A DNA stretch of 64,000 nucleotides from Gymnorhina tibicen (taxonomy: Eukaryota > Chordata > Aves > Passeriformes > Artamidae). Position 1 is the first letter of the stretch; every line of letters begins with the position of its first letter. The translations under genes were made by a program, and so were the position numbers. Below are positions 10,311-22,326 of this stretch, piece after piece. The stretch lies in NCBI GenBank assembly GCA_013399875.1, contig VXAZ01002400.1, forward strand, positions 1 to 64,000. Direction: 5' to 3'. A model generated the notes under the pieces. The model saw only the letters and a program-made list of their open reading frames with translations, had not been told where the DNA came from and made no database searches.

Positions 10311-11229
10311 AGACCTGGGTTGCGTGCACTAAGATTAAATGTGGAAGCCAGACTATTTATGGGAGGATATGTAGCATTAACTTGTAGGATTTTGCTTTTT
10401 ATTGTTGGGTAATTCTCAGCTTCCTTATTTTTCCTCGCTCCATATGCTCGCAGGAGCGCTGCTTACCCGTGCAATGTGGACAGGAGAAGTGCGTAGGATA
10501 TCTCTGAAGGATGTGATTTTATTTATAACTCCTTCCTAGTTTTTCTTTGAGCACTATTGGAGGCTATTTTGACTACTAAATTTAGGCTGTCTACTAAAAA
10601 AAGAGTAAAACTTGCAAGTGCAGTTGCACAAGGCTCATTCTATATTTATTGTGTTTAAAATACTAGAGCCGTGTATCGTTTTAACTCGGGATAATTTAGG
10701 AACTTAGCACTTTACAGAATGTACCATATGAAGGAAAGTAAATATTCTTCATTGTTAACCCCGTGTGTGTTTATTCTGTACCTGAAGGTTGGACTGTGGC
10801 AGGAGCTGGGGGTTGAAGGTGTGGCTCAGGACACTGTTTCTGGCTGGTTTGAAGGATTTGTGTGTGAGGGACTTCAGCCAAAGCCCTCTGAAAAGATTTT
10901 TGTTGATTATTCTTGAACTACATGTTGCTGACACTTTCAAGCCTGAGCTCCTGTGATGACATCTTGAGACAGTCTTGCTGGCAGTGCCTGTAAGAACTTG
11001 TTCTCCATGCAAATGCTGGTTAATCACTCCCCAGAGTGGTGGCAGTTTTGTGGTGCTTTGAGGGATTTCCAACTCTTTTCACCTGCATGGTCAACTTGGA
11101 TGACCAGTAACAAGTTAACCAGTTACTTTTATCAGTAGTGCCAGGAAATGTACTTGGTCTAACAAAGAAAGAAGTTAAAGAATAGCAGAAAATTATTTCC
11201 TTTCACTCCAGTGGTGTGTTGTCAAAAGC

Positions 11230-11235
11230 AATAAA
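11230..11235 (+). promoter_or_regulatory. CGRRF1: AATAAA, distal polyadenylation hexamer of CGRRF1
   Basis: Perfect hexamer with a GTGG/TTTGTTTC-type downstream stretch at 11257-11271. It marks a plausible end of a 3' UTR of roughly 0.95 kb. Confidence 0.5.
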
Positions 11236-13046
11236 AATGGCTGTTGAGAAGAGAAAGTGGTTTGTTTCTTTAAAGAGAGACAAATTCTCCTAAAGACAAA
11301 CGGGCTGAGTCTCACATCTGCTCTTATAAGGGAAAGTGATCCTTAGAACCTGTAGAAATGGGGAGTAGCTGCTTTCTGTCCTCCCTCTTGTCCCCTTGCA
11401 GCTTTTTTCCACATCCAATTCCAGAACAGCTGCTCAGGCTCAGGCAGGGAAAGCTGTGCTCCACGATCCTCAACTCCACTCTGCTGCAGCTCTGGGGTAC
11501 ACAAAAGATGCTGCACACCTCCAGCCAGGGAAGGCAGCTTCCCCTACTTAAAGGTATTCCATCTTCACCTTTCCATCCTTCTTATTTTTATTGTTTGCTG
11601 TGACCCTGCTTCCAAACTCCTGGCAATTACCTCTGAGGAAAAGATTTAGGTGGTGCTGTTGGGAAGAGTAATGGTTAGTTGTAAGGACAGGTGGAAGTGG
11701 GGAATTGATGCCTGTAGCCACAGATTTCCAGCCAGTGATCAGCAGGCTGGTTGTAAGATAATTTATCTGCTCTGCCTAAAGTGACTATCCTGGCCAGGGA
11801 CAACTTAGGAATAAACTGCTGGACAAACCAGGCTGTTGTTTGCACTGTGTATGAACGAGGAATGACACCCCGAGGCGTCTGTGGGGATGGAGCAGTGCCT
11901 GATCCATGGCAGCAGCTGCTTCCACACCAGCAGCTCACACAGCATGTGGGACAGTGGCTGGGCAGCTCTTTATTCCAGAGGAGCAGGTTAATGCTGTGCT
12001 GGTTCCAGCCTGGGGCTGGGCACTGATAATTAGCAGGGACTTGTTTGCCCACGGAGATGATGGAGGAGGTGTTGTTTACTGCTTGACCACAGTAGTCACC
12101 GATATTTAATCAATTAATTAAAATCTCCCATCAAACAGTGTGATCCAAACCTGTGGGCTTATTTAATCTCACAGTGAAATGGTATTCAAGTAACCCCACA
12201 GAGAGTTGCCTGGTCTGTCTCATCCTTCAATCGATGCCAGTATTAAATAATAATGGCAAGCAGGATGCAGCTGTGCTGAACTGCCAGGCCATGTATTTAC
12301 CATTAAGTCTATCCCAGCTTTTCATTTGTTACTTTTTCTTTTAATAGCATTTTCCAGAGATGCTTAGTTGCTTTCTCTGCTCTAACAAGCTTCCTTGCTG
12401 GCCCAAATGAAAGACCTGATGGAGACTTATAAAAAGTACAGTAGCTGGCTCATTACGTTTGCCCTTCTTTTAAGAAGCCATCCCAAAATATAGATCAGGT
12501 GAGAAGGAAAAGGAGCAGCTCTAAATCTGCCCAGTGTGTCCCTCGGTTGTCTTAAAGCAGGGATTCAAGGCTCTAAGAGAGAAATAAAACCTTCCTGTGA
12601 CCCACAAAAACACAGCGTATTGACAGAGGCTGTTCTGCTCTGTCACCCTGTTGTAATAGAGGTGATAAAACGTTCCTTTTCTGCTCATTATAGATGATGT
12701 TTATGGATTTGGTGACATTAAGGAACATGGGAAGACTTCTGGCAACAAGACTTAGTTCTTTTAAGCAGCATTGAAGTATTTCAGATTTGTAATGTTTTTT
12801 GCTGCAGGAGAGGTTGGTTTGATTTGATTCATCAGCTCTAATCAGAGCTGAGGCTTCCAAATGGGTTGATCAGACTAAGTGGTGCTATTTAGGGATGTCC
12901 CAAGGTGTCTTTCCAAGTGCCAGTGGACTGTGACATGGACATCTTCCTTCTGTAGGGAAAGTTGCTGTGTTAGGATCTTCCTTCCTCCTTATCTGCTTCC
13001 TCCCAAGTAGAGGGGAAAATGGTCGTAGGGAAAATCCAGGTCAGCT

Positions 13047-13235
13047 CAAGTGGCTGCTGTACAACTCCCTGACAGGAGGGTGCAGCCAGGTGAGCGTTGG
13101 TCTCTTCTCCCAAGAAACAAGGAATAGGACAAGAGGAAACAGCCTCAAGTTGCACCAGGGGAGGTTTAGACAGAGCATATCAGGGAAAATTTCTTCACTG
13201 AAAGTGTGGTGAGGCTGTTCACAGGCTGCCCAGGT
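13047..13235 (+). mobile_element. CR1 LINE fragment (3' tail missing)
   Basis: Carries TACAACTCCCTGACAGGAGG, GGTCTCTTCTCCCAAGAAAC, GTTGCACCAGGGGAGGTTTA and TTTCTTCACTGAAAG, the internal part of a B/F-type CR1. The tail is lost. Confidence 0.88.
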
Positions 13236-14459
13236 ACGTGTTTTGTTCAGCTTTAAGATGAACTTCTGTGTGAATCTGATTTAAATGCTTCATTCATATG
13301 CTAACATCAAACTTCAGGTATGGTAAAAGCAGACAGGAATCAGGGGCTGAGTTTCTTCTGCTGATTTGCACGTTTGCTGGGGCTCCCCGTGCCCTGAGGA
13401 AGCTCTGCCAGGTCTGCAGGTGACGTCTGCCAGGTGAGGGAGGTCTGGGGCTGACGTCTGTAACTGGAAGTCTCTGCAGCATCTGGCCACCAGTCACCAC
13501 TTGCTCAGCTGTCCTCACATCCAGAGTAAACAAGGACTGGCCTCTGTCACTGCAGCAGACGTGCAGCCCCTGCAAAGGCTGTCCCTGGTGTCCTGTGCGT
13601 GTGTAGCTGATGTAATTAATGCCAGGGATAGCTGAATTTCATCTGCAACAGCAGAAGTCCTCTGAACTGAGCTGTTAGAAAGGCTTGGTGTTGCCTTGCT
13701 GGAAGCTGCTGGGCAGGAAAAAAGAGAAAACTGGGATTAGGGGTTTATTTCTGGATAACTTTGGTATTACTGCCATTTATGATAGCACACAGTGATGCAG
13801 GTGCAAACCTGAGCACACCTATGAGGCCACAAGTGAGCACTGGAGGGTCCCATGCTTTGCAAGAGCTGCCAAAACAGCCCCCAAAACCACAGAAGGGAGC
13901 CAGAAAGTGTCTGCTGAATGCTTCAGAGTCACTTGGGCAGCTCTGCAAATTGTTTCTGTGTTGCTTTTACTCCCTCGTGTCCATGAGCAATATGGGTAGA
14001 GAGACAAGAGCTTGTAGTGCAGTGTGGATACACCTGTAAAAAGGGGCTCCTACTGGTTGGCTTCCATAAATTTGTGGGAATGTGCAACACCTACATAAAG
14101 GCACCTTTGTATGGATGCTGCTGCAGCTGAGCTAGGAGAGGTCCTGCCTTAATTACCCCATCTCATAATGGGAATGATTTAAAAGAGTAGAAATACTGTA
14201 TGTAGACAGTCTTAAGACTAAATGAATCCATCAGCAGAGTCTGATGTTCAAAGTGAGGAGTCTTTGTGTTTCTCCCGCAGAATTTTGGAAATCAATGACA
14301 TTATAAATTCACGCTGAGGTTACTCAGCTTTCATCAGGCTTGGGAAAACCAAAAAACTTCTTTTGTTCCTTCTCCCTGCACATGCAGTCCCCAGCCATAG
14401 AAAGGGCAACACTGGGATGTTTATCACAGTTGTGACATGAGGATTTGCATTTCTGTCAC

Positions 14460-14605
14460 ACTTCTGGAGGTGTTCAAGGCCAGGCTGGGTGGAACTCGGA
14501 GTAACCTGGTCTAGTGGAAGGTGTCCCTGCCCATGGCAGGACGCTGGAGTGAGTTATCTTTAAGGTTCCTCCCAACCCAAACCATTCTGGGATTCTCTGA
14601 TTTCC
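14460..14605 (+). mobile_element. CR1 LINE 3' tail fragment
   Basis: Runs from GGAGGTGTTCAAGGCCAGGC to CCCAAACCATTCTGGGATTC. Confidence 0.88.
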
Positions 14606-17600
14606 ATTCTTTAGAAAACACCTGTGCAACCTGTGCAGTTCCTGGATCCTCCTGAGATCTGAGTGAATCCCAGAACTGCTTCTGTGGGACCCGCAATAAT
14701 TATCAGGACAATTAGCTGCTACCTGTGTTTTCTATCCTCAGCCTGCAGCGACCTTTTATCAGCAGAAGATTTGTATTTAAAAAGCTTTTCTAGATTTTAA
14801 GTGCCTCCTCCAGCTTTTTGTCTTCATCAGCTGAGGGGTTCTGGCAGTTCCTAATCATTTTTCCTCTCCCATTGCATAGCCACTTCACATCTAATATTTC
14901 CTGGCAGATTTCTCAGTAGTAGCTGCAGTCAGGGGACTGGTGAGAGGTCTAATGCATCACTTCTCTCTCTCCTTGTGCTATTTATTCCGATGTCTATCAG
15001 CTCCTCATGAGCAATACTTTAACAAACAGGCTGGAGGGGAGGATTGCAAATTTGTGAATTATTTTGATAGTTATCCTCTTCTTTTTTCCCTGTAACTCTG
15101 CAGATGCTGTTGAGTTTGGAGGTAGAACAGAGCTCTACCCAGGGTTATAATGCATCAATCTCCTGCCAGCAGAACTGTGAGATACAGATGGTGTGTCTTC
15201 CCTGGTCACGTGCAGCACAGACACTGCGTTTGGTTTTTCACTCCAGTTCCTGAGGGTCCTCGATTTCTAGGATTTTCCCTGTAGGGAAAGAGCATGGACA
15301 GCAAGCTCAAAAAGCACCAACTTGGAGGGAGCCTGGGGTGGGATATTGCTGGCAGCAAGGCTGAGGATGACCACAGCAAGCAAGGAGCCCCGAGGGAGTC
15401 GGACATGGCATTGTCTCTGCTTGGCAGGGTGAGCAGAGCCCTGTGGGGCAGCACATTCCATTGATCAAAGTAAGACCAGGGCAGTGATTTATGGCACAGC
15501 ACAGCCTGAATAGCAATTATTTTCATTCACCAGATGCTGCCATACATGAGGCAAGGTTGGTGACCCAGCTGCTGCCTTTCCTTTGAAAGCCAGCCTCCTC
15601 CCAGGTGGTCAGTACCAAACCCTGGCTGGAGTGGCTGCAACATCATCCAAACTGTCCTCTGCTGGTTCAGCTGGAGTGACACAAGACCTTAGCTTTATAT
15701 TTTGCCATAGGACCAAAAAAAGTGTGTTTGCCAAAAGCTGGTGGATTCCCATTAAAGAATGACTACAACTTTCCCAGTCTTTCAATCTTTAAGTGTCTTC
15801 CCAGAGACACAAAAATGTGTGAATGAGTCTGCCAGCTCCAGTTTTCCCTTTTGGCACCAACTTCTTAATGAAAAAGTCTCCATCAAATTTGACAGCGTTG
15901 AATGCTCTGTCATTAGGAAGGCTTGGTCAAGATGCAGAACAGCCCTTAGAGGTCTCAGTGGACCACCTCCATTTACATCTATTCCAGCTGTGCCCACACG
16001 TGCCTGTTAGTCCATACAGCCCTAGATGTCATTTCCCTGGGTTTTGCTGAAGTTGCCTGTTTGGAGCCAGGAGCAGGAAGATCAGTGAGGGCTGTTTTCC
16101 TCTGTGTTGATCTTCCCCATTTGGATCCCCTTCCATTTCACCGAGTGGGAGCATTGAGGTTTTCCTCCACCCCAGCATTCCAGCTACATCTAAACCCTCA
16201 CCTAGCCTAGAAATTCCTCCTCTCTCCTTTAAGGATATTCTTAAATTGCCCTAATTTTGTCAGCTGCTCCATTATTAATAACTAACTAGGAAAACTGCCA
16301 CAGTGTCAGTGCTGCTGACACGTGTCTTGAGCTGGAACCAGGCTTCCAAGGAGAATTACTTGAGAGGGGTGGTTAGGGAAGCAATTTCCTCGATGGTGCG
16401 TGCTAATGCACATACCCGAGCCTGCCTTGGAGCTGCTGGAGCCGGGGAGTCGAGCAGCTCCGTTGCACGGTGCCTCCTTGGGGATCAGTGTCTTGTTTCA
16501 TCAGGGCCATCTGCTTGCAACACAGCCTCAGTCAGCTCCAAGTCCTACAACAAGCTGCTCTGAGTGCCGGCTGGAAATGGTTGGAAAAATCGCAGTGTTG
16601 TAGGTAAACACGAGGCTGGCTATGGAATACAGCCATTCAGGGGGTTATCTGGCTGGCAGGCATTTACGTGGCGTTGCTGTGCATGAAGAGGGGCCCAGAG
16701 CTACTCAGGGGTGCAGACCCATGCCAGGTGTGAGTAGAGTTGTTCTCTGTGCCCATGCCAATGGCTGGAAAGGATGGAATGGGACATGTTTTGTGTGCCC
16801 CACAATCCGGCACCTATAACCAGGCTGCCCTGAAGGGCAACACACACAGAGATCTCAGTTCTGCAAAGGCACATTCTGCAAATACCCACTTGCTGTTGAT
16901 GGGACAATCAGGTTTTGCAATATAAATATTCAAGGGGTTGTTTGAAACTGGCAGAGCCCAGTGAAACTCGCTGGGAATCCTGCACATCCACTTTTGCATC
17001 CCATTCTTCCTGGGCTCCTCTTCATCACCGATTCCATTGGCATCTCCAGGCGTGAAAGTAGCCTGTGATACATTTGCCAGGGGTGGTTTTCTGAGGACCA
17101 TTAGTTAAGCTGATTTATTTTGTTGGCTCTGTGTCCCCGGGGTCCCTGTGAGCCAACTCATCAAGCGTGCAGGGCAGAGCTGACACTGCTGGAGAGGCGA
17201 TGTCCATGCTCTCCCAGCATTTCAGAGAGGACACGGGATCTTCTCACAGCAACCCCTTGACAATGGCTAAACAAATACAATGTGAGCAGCCCTTCCACGC
17301 TGACCAGTATTTCCCAACGCTCCTTTCCCCAGGTGTTAGCACCCAGATACTGCCACTTCTTCTCTTTCCCTTCAGATCTGCGGTCACAGCTCAAGCCAGA
17401 GGGTTAAATGTGCTTTTCCTACCAGCCCTCATCCCCCATCACCCAGTGACCACTGCCTCCAGCATCAGAGGAGTCAGCCCGTGCTGCTTTCACCAGGATT
17501 TGGGCTGTGCAACACTTAATTTTTTATTAATAGGGCTTAAGAAGCAGTGGTTGTACATCCACACTGAGAGCTGATCCATGTGGAGGGTCATATTAATGCT

Positions 17601-17606
17601 GGAAGA

Positions 17607-17640
17607 TGGTCTTCAAGGTCCCTTCCAACCCAAACCCTTG
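17607..17640 (+). mobile_element. CR1 LINE tail remnant
   Basis: Only GGTCTTCAAGGTCCCTTCC and the ACCCAAACCC part remain. Confidence 0.5.
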
Positions 17641-18162
17641 AAGGAGTGTTTTTTTAATGTCTGCCTCATCCAGTTTGGAAATACAGACCTATATAGGTTT
17701 TATTGTTTACTTTTTATTTTTAATTTTATTATATTTCTTTTTGGTGTGCGTTTGCTTTTGGAAGGGCGTTTTTTTGTCTGAATTTTACAGCTCCACTTCA
17801 CCACCCAAGGTAAGGGAAATGCTGCCATCCCAGTGGCCAATTCCCACACTGTGTTTAGGAATAAATGGAAGAGATGTTGTGTTTAATTATCTCAGCCTGC
17901 TTACCACGGTATTTTCACTAAAATTTGTGTTTAATGAGCTAGGAAATCTGGGCCATTGTGTGCTGGTGGATACACTCATCCTTTCTTCAGGATAAATATG
18001 TTATCAGATAGCTTCCACGGAGATGAGCAACTGCTTCCTTTGAACTCGGGAATCGCCAGGATTCACTAATTTGCTTAGACCACCTGCTTGGCTAGTATTA
18101 CCATAGGCCTCTTATTTTCCCTCTGAAATGGTAAACAGAAATCTAAATGTTGCTGTACTGAC

Positions 18163-18535
18163 GCTGGAGAAGAGGAGGCTGAGGGGAGACCTCATGGAGG
18201 GTGCAGCTTCCTCATGAGAGGCATTGGGTGGGCAGCTCTGATCTCTGCTCTTTGTGACAGTGACAGGACCCAAGGGAACAGCTGGAGCTGTGTCAGGGCA
18301 GGTTTGGGTTGGATATCAGGAAAAGGTTCTTCGCCCAGAGGGTGACTGAGCACTGCCCAGGCTCCCCAGGGAATGGGCACAGCCCCAAGGCTGCCAGAGC
18401 TCCAGGAGCGTTTGGACAACGCTCCCAGGGATGCACAGGGTGGGACTGTTGGGGTGTCTGTGCAGGGCCAGGAATTGGACTCAGCAATCCCTGTGGGTCC
18501 CTTCCAGCTCAGAAACAGACCTTTCTATGACCCAC
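18163..18535 (+). mobile_element. CR1 LINE 3' end, different subfamily
   Basis: Contains GAAGAGGAGGCTGAGGGGAG, GGTTGGATATCAGGAAAAGG, CACTGCCCAGGCTCCCCAGG and GTCCCTTCCAGCTCAGAAAC. Distinct in its middle part from the common copies here. Confidence 0.85.
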
Positions 18536-19344
18536 CCAAACCCAACATCTGCTCTGCCCCAGCCCACAACACAGACAATGCACAGCCCCACTAACAGCCT
18601 CTGCTTCCCACCCAGGGACTTGCAGCCCTGCAGAAATGCTCCAGCTGGATCTGCAAAGATCCCAGCGTCCCACAGGAATTACCATATAAAATAGAATTAT
18701 CCTGCTTCTCCACTCACTCTGCCATGTGTTTTGCATGGGGTGTCTTTGCTCCCAGGGCATGTGGTCTGCGCTTTGGATTCCCCATCCCCAGGGAAGAGAG
18801 TTGGCCACGGGGGTGTTGGTGAGTCCCCCCACTGCAGTCAGGGAAGGAGATTTGCTCCCAGCCAGCTTGAGGATCCTTCCATCACACTGCACGGGCACCC
18901 GCCCTGCAGAGCACGGAATGCAGCAAGGAATTTCTTCCACGGGTCACAGATCTATTTTTTAATTACCATAGAAACCTCCAAACATCAGGCGTGTGCTGTT
19001 ACGTCAGGGTCTCACTCCTCCACAGCTGCCTCCTTGGGACACTCTGGGGAACAGGAACTGTGGGGTCCTAAATGGCAGGTGATTATTTTTGGATTAATTA
19101 GTAAGCATGGTCTTGGTGTCTCCTGGAGCACAGGATAGAAACTGTGGCTTTGGTCCTTTTACTCTTTTCATCCACAACTTGCTGGTGTGGGGAGACACCA
19201 TTTCCCACTGCCCTACCCAGCCTCACAGAGGGATGGATTTGCTGCTGCAGCCCTAAATAAATATCCTTCCCATCGCTGCTGTTCCCACTTTAGACACGCA
19301 AAATGCAAAACCTGGGAGGCGTTCTTGGCACAGCCAGCTTGGCA

Positions 19345-19526
19345 ACCCTTAAATTAGCGGGGTGTGAGCGCGCGGCGTTCCCACCCAGGGCTCCTCGTGC
19401 TGCCGGAGCCTCGCTCCGCGGTCCCGCGCGAGACGCGCACCCGGCGCGGCAGATGGTGCATCCTCACGGCTCCACGGGCCATCCCAAAGCACACCCCGAC
19501 AGCAGGAGGGCTGTCAGCACTTAGGT
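19345..19526 (+). promoter_or_regulatory. small CpG-rich block ending in a splice donor
   Basis: CpG density rises sharply between about 19360 and 19460 (runs such as GCGCGCGG and CCGCGCGAGACGCGC) in an otherwise CpG-poor region. It is followed by a good donor, TTAG|GTGAGG, with GT at 19525-19526. This could be a promoter and noncoding first exon for SAMD4A, whose coding exon 2.6 kb downstream is preceded by a good acceptor at 22110. No transcript evidence is available here. Confidence 0.35.
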
Positions 19527-19934
19527 GAGGGGAATGGGGCTCCTTGGTGGAGCATTTATTGGGATGGAGCTGTAGGATAAGGCAGATGGCCGGGGTTTGT
19601 TGGCAGGGAACTCCTGTTTGTTTAATTAGTCACCAGACAGACTGAGAGCTAAAGGCAAACTCCAAGTGTGGTGAGATGGACCATTTGCCCTTGACGTCTA
19701 CCTGGTGATCCTCATCTCATCATCCTGCTGTGGGATTGATGCTCCAGCACACAGGACCAGGTGTTCCCAGTGATTTTGGGTGGCCTTTGTTTCCCTCCTA
19801 CTATTTTTCCCCCAAAAGGGGCAGATTCAGACACATGTGTTGCTTTAAAAAGGAACCAAAGGATGCACAAACACAGAGTTTTCCTTTCTCCAGCCCCCAC
19901 CAGAGCACACAGCCACTTTTGGGGAATGGATTTC

Positions 19935-20245
19935 TAAAGCAGCTCCAAGAGAGCTGGAGAGGGACTTTGGACAAGGGCCTGGAGTGATAGGACACGGGGG
20001 AATGGTTTCCACTGCCAGAGGGCAGGGTCAGATGGGATATTGGGACGGAATTCTTCCCTGGGTGAAGGGTGGTGAGGCCCTGGCACAGGGTGCCCAGAGA
20101 AGCTGTGGCTGCCCCTGGATCTCTGGAAGTGTCCAAGGCCAGGTTGGATGGGGCTTGGAGCAGCCTGGGATAGTGGAAGGTGTCCCTGCCCATGGGAGGG
20201 TTTTGGAATGAGATGAGCTTTAAGGTCTGTGATTCTGTGACTCAC
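19935..20245 (+). mobile_element. CR1 LINE 3' end
   Basis: Runs from CTCCAAGAGAGCTGGAGAGG to the GATTCTGTGA tail. The tail is followed by a short complementary CACAGAATCAGAATCAC. Confidence 0.9.
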
Positions 20246-20401
20246 AGAATCAGAATCACAGGTGGAGGGGTTCATTCCCCTCCTTTGCCATGATCCCATC
20301 GTGTCTCCATCCCAGACCATCTCCTGACACCTGGGCATGTCTCCTAACTCTGAGCTCCCCTGTCCTCAAAGTAATGAGGATTGGGAGATGCTGCAGTGGT
20401 G

Positions 20402-20605
20402 GAATTACGGAATCATAGAATTGTAGGGTTGGAAAAGCCCTCTAAGATCATTGATTCCAACCATTCCCCCAGCACTACCAAGCCCAACACTAACCCATGT
20501 CCCCAGGTGTCACATCCACACAGCCCCAAACAGGTTTTAAATCCCTCCAGGAACAGGGACTTCACCACTGCCCTGAGCAGAGGTACCAGTGTCACTTGTT
20601 CCTGA
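20402..20605 (-). mobile_element. CR1 LINE 3' end, Y-type
   Basis: Begins AATCATAGAATTGTAGGGTT and GGAAAAGCCCTCTAAGATCA, then AGCACTACCAAGCCCAACAC. This subfamily differs from the common GGAAGGGACCTTAAAG type. Confidence 0.85.
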
Positions 20606-20624
20606 GCATGGATCAGATATTTTG

Positions 20625-20735
20625 GGGAAGGGATTCCTAAAGGTGCTCTGAGAGAGCTGGAGAGACACTTTGGACAATGGCCTGGAGCGACAAGACAAGA
20701 AGAAATGGCTTAAAACTGACAGATATTCCCACAGA
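20625..20735 (+). mobile_element. CR1 LINE fragment (3' part missing)
   Basis: Carries GCTCTGAGAGAGCTGGAGAG and ACAAGAAGAAATGGCTTAAA. The usual tail is absent. Confidence 0.7.
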
Positions 20736-20984
20736 TAAAAAGCCCACAGATAAATGCACTTTACACCTTTATTTTTGCTTTATAAAATGTTTGATTATGT
20801 TCAGTATTTGATGCCTTCTTGCAAACACTTGTGCTTAGGGTTTTTTCTCCCGTTTCCATTGTTGTATATACCTGTATCACTCACCCCTTGCAATGGAATG
20901 GAAATAAAGGAAAAAATTTAAAAAAAAAAAAAGGAAAAAAGAAGGGGAATAAATGAGAAATGGGAGAGGGAAATAAAATCTGCA

Positions 20985-21066
20985 CAGGAAACGATAACCC
21001 AAACACAAATCCTGCCCCTCTCTGTGGAAATGGATAACCCCAAACTCAAATCCTGTCCTTCTCTGC
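20985..21066. repeat. 40-bp tandem duplication
   Basis: Two copies of a 40-base unit, aligned by GATAACCC at 20993 and 21033 and by CAAATCCTG and CTTCTCTG/CCTCTCTG farther on. The copies differ at a few positions. Minisatellite-like; probably polymorphic in copy number. Confidence 0.8.
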
Positions 21067-21179
21067 ACACTTGGAGCTTGACGGGGTTAAATCCATGTAT
21101 ATTTAACACGTATATCTAACGCGGAAAACTCTGCCAAAAGAAAAAAAAAGTTTAAAAAAATTACCATTTGGGGACGAGG

Positions 21180-22130
21180 CCCCATTTACCAGAGCCCAAA
21201 GCGGCGTTTTTTCCCCCCCAAAATATCGCCCCCTGCCATTACCCCGCAGCCCACTAGAGGGTGGTTTCCTCCAGCGGGAGATCCGCAGGCCGGCTGCGGC
21301 GCGGGGAGGGGATCCGGAGTGTGTTTTCCAGCATTCCCTGTGCAGGAGGAGCGCCCAAAATCCCCGGGGGGAGTGGCGGGNCCCCCCATCCCAAATGGCG
21401 GTGCTGGATGTGGGGGGATCGCGGTGACGGTGTGGGAATGCGCGTTGGATGAGGAGTGGGAGGAAGGCAGCGGGCTGAGTGCGAGCCTTCCTCTCCATCC
21501 TCCTCCTCCTCGTCCTCCTGCAGCCCCCCCTGACGCCCCCTCCTCTCTCTGTTCTAGGTGTGAAGCCCCCGCCGGGAGGAGGTCGTCCCCCTCGCTGGCT
21601 GCAGCCCTGACGCTGGGATTTTCCTTTTTTTGGCTTTTTTTTTTTTTTTTTTTTTCGGCCCCGCATTACTAAATCCTGCACANNNNNNNNNNNNNNNNNN
21701 NNNNNNNNNNNNNNNNNNNNNNNNNNNNNNNNNNNNNNNNNNNNNNNNNNNNNNNNNNNNNNNNNNNNNNNNNNNNNNNNNNNNNNNNNNNNNNNNNNNN
21801 NTTTGTTTTTTTTTTTTTTTTTTTTTTCGGCCCCACCACCTCCCTCCTTCCCTCCCTCGCTCCCTCCCTCCAGGAATCCAGCGCTGCACCGAAGCCAGAA
21901 GAGAGGGAGCAAAACCCAGCCCAGGCCGAGAGCTGCGTCCAGAAACCAAACCCGCCCTTCGCGTCGCAAAGGAGATTTTTTTTTTTTTTAAATCATTATT
22001 ATTTTTATTATTATTATTATTTTTATTTTTAATACCCCTGACCCGAGCACGGTGGCGGCAGCGGCGCCGGGGCAGGGAGGCTGTCCCGGTTATTTATTCT
22101 CTCCCCGCAGAGCTGTCCCTCCGGCTCACC
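21180..22130 (+). promoter_or_regulatory. SAMD4A: SAMD4A CpG-rich 5' region
   Basis: GC- and CpG-rich sequence leading into the SAMD4A start codon, interrupted by one ambiguous base (21381), two T20-type homopolymers and a 119-base gap. A stretch of ATT/TTA repeats (about 21990-22032) and the acceptor-like TTCTCTCCCCGCAG (ending 22110) precede the ATG by 20 bases. Either this is one continuous 5' UTR or the coding exon begins at 22111 and joins an upstream noncoding exon. Confidence 0.6.
21683..21801. other. assembly gap (119 N)
   Basis: A run of 119 undetermined bases. Both sides carry a T homopolymer of about 20 bases followed by CGGCCCC, so the gap edges look like two copies of the same sequence. 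The gap length may be an estimate. Confidence 0.99.
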
Positions 22131-22326
22131 ATGATGTTCCGAGACCAGGTTGGCGTGTTGGCCGGGTGGTTCAAGGGCTGGAACGAGTGCGAGCAGACTG
22201 TTGCGCTGCTCTCCTTGCTCAAACGCGTCAGCCGGACCCAGGCTCGCTTCCTCCAGCTCTGCCTCGAGCATTCCCTGGCAGACTGCACCGAGCTCCACAT
22301 CCTCGAAGGGGAGGCCAACAACCCCG
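22131..22326 (+). CDS. SAMD4A: SAMD4A (Smaug1) first coding exon
   Basis: Encodes residues 1-65 plus the first base of a glycine codon, starting [19 protein letters not shown] and ending LEGEANNP. This is nearly identical to the N-terminus of vertebrate SAMD4A. The donor is GTGAGT at 22327. Known of the family: Smaug proteins bind stem-loop recognition elements in mRNAs through a SAM domain and cause translational repression and deadenylation in cytoplasmic granules. The N-terminal Smaug similarity region (SSR1), whose beginning is encoded here, is involved in dimerisation. The SAM domain lies in exons outside this window. The start is the conserved ATGATG in good context (CACCATGATG). The mature protein is about 700 residues, so under a tenth is present here. 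Confidence 0.97.

Larger units (their letters stand above)
10294..11250 (+). other. CGRRF1: CGRRF1 probable 3' UTR
   Basis: Follows the TAA stop. AATAAA hexamers are at 10305-10310 (only 12 bases after the stop) and at 11230-11235 (about 940 bases after it). The sequence between is unique and AT-rich. The second site, followed by GT-rich sequence around 11256-11266, is the more plausible main end. The first would give almost no 3' UTR. Confidence 0.5.
11251..19340. other. intergenic region CGRRF1-SAMD4A
   Basis: About 8 kb between the two genes. It holds CR1 fragments at 13047-13235, 14460-14605, 17607-17640 and 18163-18535. The remaining sequence is unique, with no open frame showing a known domain and no RNA gene that I recognise. 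Distal regulatory DNA of either gene could lie here but cannot be seen by eye. Confidence 0.7.
19531..21180. other. repeat-rich DNA upstream of SAMD4A
   Basis: Contains a plus CR1 (19935-20245), a minus CR1 of a different subfamily (20402-20605), the start of another plus CR1 (20625-20735), an A-rich tract (20918-20942) and a 40-bp tandem duplication (20985-21066). No gene is evident. Confidence 0.7.

Noticed and set aside
21103..21969. 288-codon minus-strand open frame and related frames spanning the N gap (also 21630-22562 plus)
   Set aside because: Open only because undetermined bases cannot supply stops and because poly-T/poly-A encodes Lys or Phe runs. The plus-strand frame is simply the SAMD4A exon extended into 5' UTR and intron.
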